A DNA stretch of 64,000 bases, taken from assembly GCF_017571495.1 (NCBI RefSeq), contig NZ_JAGETZ010000020.1:42755-106754 (forward strand). The letters are read 5' to 3'. This DNA is from Hymenobacter negativus (GTDB taxonomy: Bacteria > Bacteroidota > Bacteroidia > Cytophagales > Hymenobacteraceae). Every line of letters starts with the position of its first letter. The stretch's first letter is position 1. Positions 42,923 to 49,216 of the stretch are shown here, one piece after another. The notes under the pieces were generated by a model. The model saw only the letters and a list, made by a program, of their open reading frames with translations, searched no databases and was not told the origin of the DNA. The position numbers and the translations under genes were made by a program.

Positions 42923-45900
42923 TTAAGCTTTTTCTTCTACTTCGGGGGCAAAGAACTCCGACTCGGAATTACGAATCTTCGTCAGATAGGTCACGTTCGG
43001 CTGCACGTTGATGGAGGCGAGCGAGTGGAAAGCACGCTCACCATCCTCACGACGTAGGAGCTTGCTGATGCGGCTATTGGGGTCCTTCATGTCACCGAAC
43101 ACGATGGCTTCGGTGGGGCACGACTGGGCGCAGGCGGTTACAATCTCACCATCCATCGGACGGCGCTTCTGCTTCTTGGCTTCAAGTTTACCGAGCTGGA
43201 TGCGCTGCACGCAGAACGAACACTTCTCCATTACGCCGCGGGCACGAACAGTTACGTCTGGGTTCAGCACCATGCGACCTAAGTCGGTAAACATGTGGCC
43301 GTTCACGATTTCGAACTTATCGTTCGAGTAGTACGAGAACCAGTTGAAGCGACGAACCTTATATGGGCAGTTGTTAGCGCAATAGCGGGTACCGATGCAA
43401 CGGTTGTAGGTCATCTGGTTCAGACCTTCCGTGCTATGCGTGGTTGCCAGTACCGGACACACCGTTTCGCAAGGCGCGTGGTTGCAGTGCTGGCACATCA
43501 TTGGCTGGTGAATCACCTGCGGATTTTCCGAAGGGTCCTCCATGGCAGCATAAGTCGAGAGCTTGCCTTTCGTTTCGAAAGAATCCTTGTGCGTATCTGA
43601 GCTATAGTAGCGGTCGATACGCATCCAATGCATCTCGCGGCGGTTAATTACCTGCTGCTTGCCCACTACGGCGATATTATTCTCAGTCTGGCAACCTACT
43701 ACGCACGAGCCACAGCCAATGCAGGAGTTGAGGTCCACCGCCATACCCCAGTGGTGGTTGTTATACTGATAATCCTGCCAAAGCGACACCTTTTCGGGAG
43801 CCTCTAGACCATCAGGCGTAGAAATCTTCTCGTATTCAGTTACCTTCTTCGGGTCCTTCTTGTAATTGGCCAGCGAATTCTCCTGTACTACTGGACGACG
43901 GTCCATCAGCGTCTGGTGCGTTTGAGTCTGCGCGATGGGCGACGTCGAACTGGTCTTTTCGAGGGTCACGGTATTCATGTACTGAATACCGTTTGTCGTC
44001 ATGGCCAGCGGAGCAGCATTCTCTCCTACTTTGTCGCCAGCCTTACCAGCTAGGGTACGGCCATAGCCAAGAGCAATACCTACCGTACCATTGGCTTGGC
44101 CAGGTTGAATCAGCACAGGCAGTTCGATGCTGTAACCGTTAGCAGTTACTTTAACAACATCATTCTGCTCCCACTTCTTGGCAACAGCCATTGCGTGGGG
44201 CACAGCAATATAGTTACCCCAGGTTGCTTTCGAAATTGGGTCGGGCAACTCTTGGAGGAAGGGGTTATTGGCTCCGCAACCATCAGCACTCAATCCTACC
44301 TTCTCGTAGAGAGCCAGTTCGATAGTATCGGACGGCTTAGCAGCACCGCTGAGTTGTGAGGCAGCAGCGGCAGCGCTCATCGGTGTCATCGCCGTAGCAG
44401 TGGGGAGGGCAGTGCCGGTGGCCACGCCATCATGCACCACTTTGTCCCAGGCGGCATCAGTCGGAGTGATGCCGCGCCAGTTGGCACGCAGGTATTTGTA
44501 GTAGGTTGTGTTGTTTCCAGCCCATTTCAGCAAACTCTCCTGAGCTTGGCGGGTGGTAAACAGCGGCGTGATTACCGGTTGTGAAAGGCTGAGATAGCCA
44601 GCTTTAGGCTCGAAATCGTTCCACGACTCTAGCCAATGGTTGTCGGGAGCGGCGTATTGGCAGAGGCTACCGGTCTCGTCCAGACGGTCGTTGAGCGAGA
44701 TGGTTAGGGGCACCTTGGCAATGCCCGACTTCACTTTGCTACCCAGTGGGTGGTTGAACACCGGGTTGGCATTGTAGAAAATCACAGCGCCCACGCTGCC
44801 GTTGTTCATGTCATTTACCAAAGCCGCCATGCGGGCGTCGTCACCTTGGCGTACGTTGCTTTGAGCAGCGCTGATAGTAGTACCAGCATTGCCCAGTGCT
44901 TGGTTGATAGCCGTTACCAAAGCTTGCACAGCGGGGTCGTTCGAACCCGACACCACAAGACCAGTGCTCCCACTGTTTTTCAGTTCCTGCGCAGCCGTCT
45001 GCAGCTTGGCATTACGGGGGTCTGATTTACCACCAGCTTCTTTGGCGGAAAAAACCTCTCCTATAGCCGTGCCATTCACAACAAAGTTGTAGATAGCTAA
45101 CGTAGTAGCAGCTAGCTCTGAGGGCTTAATCGGGACGCGCACATCGGCATTAGTGCCGGTGAGTGACATTGCCGTTTCGAACTGGAAGTGGCGCGACATG
45201 GTGCGCTTATCCGTGCTCACCTTACGATTCACCACATACTGTCTAGCGTATTCAACCGGCGAAATCCAGGTACCGAGGAAATCAGCGCCGAGGCTTACAA
45301 TTACGTTCGCTTTGCTGAAATCATACCCAGGGACCACGCCGCTGTTAGCTTGCAACAGGCCGGTAGCCGATTGCGCATCGTACATAACGTGCGTGGTGCT
45401 GGGGTAGCGAGCAGCAAATTCGGCAATAGCCTTTTTCGTGCTGGGGCTAATGATTGTTGGCGATACGATGGCAATGCGACCGGTAGTAGCCGCCAGCTTA
45501 GAGCGGATTTCCTGGTCTACCTGCTTCACATCAGCCTTCTGGCCTTTTATAGCGAAGTTTTGCAAACGACCACCATCATACAGGCTCAGCACTGCAGCCT
45601 GCGCGCGGGCCGACAGGCCGCCTCTGGTAATTGGCGACTCCGGGTTGCCTTCCAGCTTAATCGGCCGACCATCGCGGGCTTTCACCAGCACGGCGTTGTA
45701 GTCGGAACCCGTGAAATAAGTAGAAGCGTAGAAGTTGGAGATAGATGGGTCAACCTCCTCCGGCTTATTGAGGTAAGGAATCGCCTTCCTCACTGGCGTT
45801 TCGCACGACGCCAGCACGGCGGCACCTACGCCGAAACCCATTAGTTTGAGGAAATCGCGACGGGGAGCCGAAGTAGCATCATTGCTCTCGTGGCTTTCCT

Positions 45901-45982
45901 TGACCGGCATGAACTCAGCGAAGGCTGATTGCATGAACTCTGGAGCGCTTTCCAGTTCCTCAATTCCTTTCCAGTACTTCAT
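42923..45982 (-). CDS. actB: Alternative complex III iron-sulfur subunit ActB
   Basis: 1019 residues. A twin-arginine motif RRDFLKLMGFGVGAAVLASC lies at residues 41-60 with a possible lipobox Cys. A large domain related to molybdopterin oxidoreductases (residues about 65-640) is followed by a ferredoxin domain with four cluster motifs: CIGCGSCVVGCQTENN near 750, CQHCNHAPCETVCP, CIGTRYCANNCPYKVRRFN and CSFCVQRIQ with CAQSCPTEAI. In known complexes the molybdopterin domain is empty and the clusters (three [4Fe-4S], one [3Fe-4S]) sit in the ferredoxin part. It should be folded in the cytoplasm and exported by Tat. It lies 100 bases after actA, with a strong palindrome between. Confidence 0.96.
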   Translation of the reverse strand: MKYWKGIEELESAPEFMQSAFAEFMPVKESHESNDATSAPRRDFLKLMGFGVGAAVLASCETPVRKAIPYLNKPEEVDPSISNFYASTYFTGSDYNAVLVKARDGRPIKLEGNPESPITRGGLSARAQAAVLSLYDGGRLQNFAIKGQKADVKQVDQEIRSKLAATTGRIAIVSPTIISPSTKKAIAEFAARYPSTTHVMYDAQSATGLLQANSGVVPGYDFSKANVIVSLGADFLGTWISPVEYARQYVVNRKVSTDKRTMSRHFQFETAMSLTGTNADVRVPIKPSELAATTLAIYNFVVNGTAIGEVFSAKEAGGKSDPRNAKLQTAAQELKNSGSTGLVVSGSNDPAVQALVTAINQALGNAGTTISAAQSNVRQGDDARMAALVNDMNNGSVGAVIFYNANPVFNHPLGSKVKSGIAKVPLTISLNDRLDETGSLCQYAAPDNHWLESWNDFEPKAGYLSLSQPVITPLFTTRQAQESLLKWAGNNTTYYKYLRANWRGITPTDAAWDKVVHDGVATGTALPTATAMTPMSAAAAASQLSGAAKPSDTIELALYEKVGLSADGCGANNPFLQELPDPISKATWGNYIAVPHAMAVAKKWEQNDVVKVTANGYSIELPVLIQPGQANGTVGIALGYGRTLAGKAGDKVGENAAPLAMTTNGIQYMNTVTLEKTSSTSPIAQTQTHQTLMDRRPVVQENSLANYKKDPKKVTEYEKISTPDGLEAPEKVSLWQDYQYNNHHWGMAVDLNSCIGCGSCVVGCQTENNIAVVGKQQVINRREMHWMRIDRYYSSDTHKDSFETKGKLSTYAAMEDPSENPQVIHQPMMCQHCNHAPCETVCPVLATTHSTEGLNQMTYNRCIGTRYCANNCPYKVRRFNWFSYYSNDKFEIVNGHMFTDLGRMVLNPDVTVRARGVMEKCSFCVQRIQLGKLEAKKQKRRPMDGEIVTACAQSCPTEAIVFGDMKDPNSRISKLLRREDGERAFHSLASINVQPNVTYLTKIRNSESEFFAPEVEEKA

Positions 45983-45997
45983 TTGAAATGGTAATCA

Positions 45998-46066
45998 GTA
46001 ATCAGTATTGGGTAGTCAGTAGTCAATAACCAGTAGTCGCAATACTGACTACCCAGTACTGACTAC
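45998..46066. repeat. Strong 24-bp palindrome between actA and actB
   Basis: Arms 45998-46021 and 46043-46066 pair at 22 of 24 positions (GTAATCAGTATTGGGTAGTC against TACTGACTACCCAGTACTGA). Each arm is made of near copies of GTA(G/A)TCAGTA. It has no T run and lies inside an operon, so it is not a normal terminator. Confidence 0.85.
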
Positions 46067-46082
46067 TACAATCAATTTTAGC

Positions 46083-47420
46083 TTAGTAGTGGCACTTCGA
46101 GCACTCGGTACCGCCGTTCGACGATACAGTGAAAGGGGCACCAGCATTTTTGGTATCGTGCAGCTTCACGAGGTTGTCGTAGTACTTGTTATCCTTAGTG
46201 TTGAGGGGCATCTCGCGGTGGCAGTTGATGCACCAGCCCATCGTTAGGGCCGAATACTGGTATACCACTTCCATGTTCTGGATGGGGCCGTGGCAGGTCT
46301 GGCATTGGAGGCCAGCTACCTGCGTGTGCTGCGAGTGGTTGAAGTAAGCCAGGTCGGGCAGGTTGTGGATACGCACCCACTGAATGGGCTGCTTGCGCTC
46401 GATAGCGCGGTAGATTTTCTTGATTTCGGGCGACTCCGTCTTAATCTGCGAGTGGCAGTTCATACAGATGTTGGCCGAAGGAATGTTGGCCGACTTGCTC
46501 TTATAAACCGAGGTGTGGCAGTAGGCGCAGTTAATCTGGTGTTCGCCGGCGTGCAGCTTATGCGAGAAGGCAATGGGCTGCGTTGGCTGATAACCCTGTG
46601 TCAGGCCCACTGCCATTACACTTTGCACGCCTTCATAAAGTAAAACAAGGGCGAAAACCGTCCCTACAATACCGCGCATCACGGGCGAGCGGTAGAACTT
46701 GCTCCAATCGAAGCGCTGCTCCAAGATTTCAACGTCGCGGCCGTCGAGGTCTTTGCGGCCACGTAGTACGTCTTTCATCAGATTACCAATGATAACCAGC
46801 GTTACCACCAGCACAATCAGCACAACGACGAGGACGATGAGGAGGATGTCAACGTATTTACCAGCACCTTCTTCAGCGCCACTAGTACCAGCATTTGCAT
46901 CTTTTCCGTCTGTTCCAGCAGCATTCTTTGCTGTTACACCACCACCAACTGGCCCACCTTCTTGCGAAGTCACATAAGCTATAATGGAAGTGATTTCCTT
47001 GTCCGACAGGGCGAAGGAAGGCATCTGCTGCTTATTAAACTTATTGAACAGCGCCACAGCATAATCGTCGCCGCTGGCCACCACTTTGCTGGAGTTCTTT
47101 ACCCATGGAATAAGCCAAGAAATAGGACGGCGCTTGGAGATACCAGCCAGAGCCGGTCCAACAACTTGCTCGTTCACGGCGTGGCACTGGGCACAGTTGC
47201 CTTTGAAGAGCGCATCTCCAGCAGCAATAGCGGCGGCATCACCGCCACCAGCGGCAGGAGCAGCAGCAGTTGCCGGGGTGGCAGCTGCAGTAGCACCAGG
47301 GGCTACCCCTTCTTTTTTGGCATCGGCGGTTGCTTGCGCGGCGGTTTGCTGGATACCGGCAAACGTGAGCACAAGCGCCAGCAACAGATGAGGTAACGAA
47401 CGTAGTCGAATGCTATTCAT
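46083..47420 (-). CDS. actA: Alternative complex III multiheme cytochrome subunit ActA
   Basis: 445 residues from the ATG at 47420 (MNSIRLRSLPHLLLALVLTF). After a signal peptide comes a single-heme domain with CAQCHAVNEQ near residue 72, a low-complexity linker, a membrane helix (ILLIVLVVVLIVLVVTLVII) and the multiheme part with CAYCHTS, CMNCHSQ, CQTCHGP, CINCHRE and CSKCHY, so six CxxCH sites in all. Known ActA subunits are described as pentaheme; the extra N-terminal heme domain is additional. Electrons pass from ActB clusters through these hemes. It is the first gene of the unit, with a promoter about 45 bases upstream. Confidence 0.93.
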   Translation of the reverse strand: MNSIRLRSLPHLLLALVLTFAGIQQTAAQATADAKKEGVAPGATAAATPATAAAPAAGGGDAAAIAAGDALFKGNCAQCHAVNEQVVGPALAGISKRRPISWLIPWVKNSSKVVASGDDYAVALFNKFNKQQMPSFALSDKEITSIIAYVTSQEGGPVGGGVTAKNAAGTDGKDANAGTSGAEEGAGKYVDILLIVLVVVLIVLVVTLVIIGNLMKDVLRGRKDLDGRDVEILEQRFDWSKFYRSPVMRGIVGTVFALVLLYEGVQSVMAVGLTQGYQPTQPIAFSHKLHAGEHQINCAYCHTSVYKSKSANIPSANICMNCHSQIKTESPEIKKIYRAIERKQPIQWVRIHNLPDLAYFNHSQHTQVAGLQCQTCHGPIQNMEVVYQYSALTMGWCINCHREMPLNTKDNKYYDNLVKLHDTKNAGAPFTVSSNGGTECSKCHY

Positions 47421-47466
47421 ACGAAAATAGACGGTAAAACGAAACGCTAGGGGCATTTCAAGGCCA

Positions 47467-47496
47467 CAAATGTAGGTCAGGAATCGTAGGCGGCAA
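47467..47496 (-). promoter_or_regulatory. Promoter of the act-cta respiratory unit
   Basis: On the minus strand TTTTTG (TTG at 47496-47494) is followed after exactly 19 bases by TACATTTG (47474-47467), a full match to the Bacteroidota -33/-7 consensus. Transcription would start near 47460, giving a leader of about 40 bases before the actA ATG at 47420. Confidence 0.8.
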
Positions 47497-47838
47497 AAAG
47501 CAGGAAGGCATTTTTGGCCGTTGTAAAGGCTTCCTAAGCTTATTTAGAATCATCCTAAATAGCAACTCCCTGCATCTTCCTGAACCGCTTGATGATAATT
47601 AAATCAGGGTTGCGCTATGCTTGCTATGTTATATCCGCTACGCCCGGCTAATAGTTTTCCAACCGTCCACTTGCCATTAAGTAAGGAGAAACATCGCCTT
47701 TCCTTTCTGACAGAATTACCGTCAACTCCTCCCCAGCAAGGTGCTCCCTGTCTTGGGCTCCGTAGCTAGCCGCATAGCTAGAGCTATTAGATAGTCTTTG
47801 AAGCAAAATAGTCTTTGAAGCAAATAGGTAGGCAGCGC
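47497..47838. other. Intergenic region between divergent actA and rpsF, with a 17-bp tandem repeat
   Basis: No gene with coding character is visible here. The stretch is less GC-rich than its flanks. ATAGTCTTTGAAGCAAA occurs twice in perfect tandem at 47791-47807 and 47808-47824, just upstream of the rpsF -33 element. A short TAGCTAGC-type palindromic patch is at 47763-47786. The rest holds nothing I recognise. Confidence 0.6.
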
Positions 47839-47868
47839 TTGTAATGTATCCGAAAGTCAGTACCTTTG
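47839..47868 (+). promoter_or_regulatory. Promoter of the rpsF-rpsR-rplI operon
   Basis: TTG (47839-47841) and TACCTTTG (47861-47868) with a 19-base spacer match the Bacteroidota consensus in full. The leader would be about 37 bases, and no ribosomal protein autoregulatory structure was recognised in it. Confidence 0.82.
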
Positions 47869-47910
47869 CACCCCAATTAATTTTTTCACCCCACATTCAC
47901 CCCCATCGTA

Positions 47911-48288
47911 ATGGAAGTTAGAAATTACGAGACGGTCTTCATCGTAACTCCCGTGTTGAACGAGAGCCAGGTGCAAGAAACGGTCGAGAAGTTCACCCAG
48001 GTGCTTAAGGAAAATAGCGCCGCCATTGTATCCACCGAAGCCTGGGGCCTGCGCAAGCTGGCTTACCCGATTCAAAAGAAGAGCACAGGCTACTATTTCT
48101 GCCTGACGTTCACTGGCGAAGGCAATTTGGTAGACGTGCTTGAGCTGGCGTTCCGCCGCGACGAGCGCATCATCCGCTTCCTCACGACGGTGCTCGATAA
48201 GCACGCCGTGGAGTACAACAACCGCCGCCGCAACGGCGAAATGAATCAGCAGAAGGCTGCCAAAGAAACCGAAGCCGTAGCCCAATAA
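47911..48288 (+). CDS. rpsF: 30S ribosomal protein S6
   Basis: 125 residues. Classic S6 sequence: RNYETVFIVTPVLNESQV at the start, the strand region AWGLRKLAYPIQKKSTGYY near residue 48, and FRRDERIIRFLTTVLDKHA. S6 binds 16S rRNA with S18 in the platform of the small subunit. The C-terminal 20 residues are charged and variable. It opens the operon rpsF-rpsR-rplI; no ssb gene lies between S6 and S18, as is usual in this phylum. The ATG at 47911 follows the promoter by about 40 bases. Confidence 0.97.
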   Translation: MEVRNYETVFIVTPVLNESQVQETVEKFTQVLKENSAAIVSTEAWGLRKLAYPIQKKSTGYYFCLTFTGEGNLVDVLELAFRRDERIIRFLTTVLDKHAVEYNNRRRNGEMNQQKAAKETEAVAQ

Positions 48289-48300
48289 TCTAGCAACGAC

Positions 48301-48576
48301 ATGGCATCTCCCGCATTCAACCGCAACAACGACCGCGGCGCTACGAACAAGCCCCAGGACAACCGCAAAAAATACTGCCGCTTCAAGAAGAACGGCATTA
48401 AGTATGTGGACTACAAAGACCCGAACTTCCTGCTGAAGTTTGTGAACGAACAGGGCCGCGTGCTGCCCCGTCGCCTCACCGGCACCAGCCTGAAATTCCA
48501 GCGCAAAGTGACCCAAGCCATTTCCAAGGCCCGTCACCTCGCCCTGATGCCGTACGTAGCCGACGCCCTGAAATAG
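48301..48576 (+). CDS. rpsR: 30S ribosomal protein S18
   Basis: 91 residues. The core reads KKYCRFKKNGIKYVDYKDP near residue 22 and RRLTGTSLKFQRKVTQAIS followed by KARHLALMPYV, typical S18. It lies 12 bases after rpsF, consistent with S6-S18 pairing on 16S rRNA. The N-terminal 20 residues are Asn/Arg-rich. A single cysteine in KKYCRF is present, but there is no zinc-binding set. Confidence 0.97.
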   Translation: MASPAFNRNNDRGATNKPQDNRKKYCRFKKNGIKYVDYKDPNFLLKFVNEQGRVLPRRLTGTSLKFQRKVTQAISKARHLALMPYVADALK

Positions 48577-48583
48577 ACTTTAG

Positions 48584-48654
48584 ACATGAGGCGTTAGACA
48601 TCAGAACGTGAGTAAATAGAACTTCTGTTTTCTCATATGCTGTGTCTTGTGTCT
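48584..48654. repeat. Word-repeat spacer between rpsR and rplI
   Basis: The 95-base gap contains TTAGACATGAGGCGTTAGACAT on the left and TGTGTCTTGTGTCTCA on the right, which are weakly complementary and each repeat a word (TTAGACAT; TGTGTCT). The pairing is poor compared with the spacers in the respiratory cluster. Confidence 0.3.
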
Positions 48655-48671
48655 CACTTCTCAAAAAGACC

Positions 48672-49115
48672 ATGGAAATCATCCTCAAAGACGACGTTAA
48701 GGGCCTCGGGTATAAGAACGACATCGTTACCGTGAAATCGGGCTACGGTCGCAACTTCCTGCTGCCGCAGGGTCTGGCCATGCTGGCCGACAAGACCAAC
48801 AAAAAAATTACGGCCGAGAACGTGCGCCAAGCCGCTCACAAAGCCGACAAAATCAAAGGTGACGCCCAAGCCATTGCTGACCAGATTGGTGACGTGGTGC
48901 TCGACATTCCCGCTAAGGTGGGTGAGAGCGGCAAAATCTTCGGTCGCGTAACCACCTTGCAATTGGCCGAAGCGCTGAAAGCTAAAGGCGTGGACGTAGA
49001 CCGTAAGCGTTTGTCGTTCGACCAAGAGCCGGCTTCGGCTGGTGAATACACCGCTACGGCGAACCTGCACAAAGAAGTTAAGCACACGGTGAAATTCCGC
49101 GTGGTAGCCGAATAG
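48672..49115 (+). CDS. rplI: 50S ribosomal protein L9
   Basis: 147 residues from the ATG at 48672. The N-terminal domain MEIILKDDVKGLGYKNDIV with SGYGRNFLLPQGLA is diagnostic, followed by a long helix and the C-terminal domain (GKIFGRVTTLQLAEALKAKG and VKHTVKFRVVAE). L9 binds 23S rRNA near the L1 stalk. Codons upstream to 48642 are open but would not match the conserved N-terminus. It ends the operon with a terminator about 22 bases downstream. Confidence 0.97.
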   Translation: MEIILKDDVKGLGYKNDIVTVKSGYGRNFLLPQGLAMLADKTNKKITAENVRQAAHKADKIKGDAQAIADQIGDVVLDIPAKVGESGKIFGRVTTLQLAEALKAKGVDVDRKRLSFDQEPASAGEYTATANLHKEVKHTVKFRVVAE

Positions 49116-49137
49116 TATCGGTTTCTTTGCCAGACTG

Positions 49138-49169
49138 AAAAAGCCCTGCCTGCTGGTAGGGCTTTTTTT
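49138..49169 (+). terminator. Terminator of the rpsF-rpsR-rplI operon
   Basis: AAAAAGCCCT (49138-49147) pairs with AGGGCTTTTT (49158-49167) around a 10-base loop, with a T run to 49169. Confidence 0.9.
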
Positions 49170-49203
49170 ATTCCACTTTTCGGGCTGTAGTCCGGCGGTG
49201 GGC

Positions 49204-49211
49204 TATTTTTG
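49204..49211 (+). promoter_or_regulatory. -7 box TATTTTTG next to the GSCFA start
   Basis: TATTTTTG fits TAnnTTTG and ends five bases before the ATG at 49217, implying a start of transcription at or next to the start codon. A TTG -33 element at the right distance is not evident. Confidence 0.4.
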
Positions 49212-49216
49212 CTTTA

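Noticed and set aside
47648..47896. An 82-codon minus-strand frame between actA and rpsF
   Set aside because: It spans the rpsF promoter and the 17-bp tandem repeat, has no family match, and shows no operon context.
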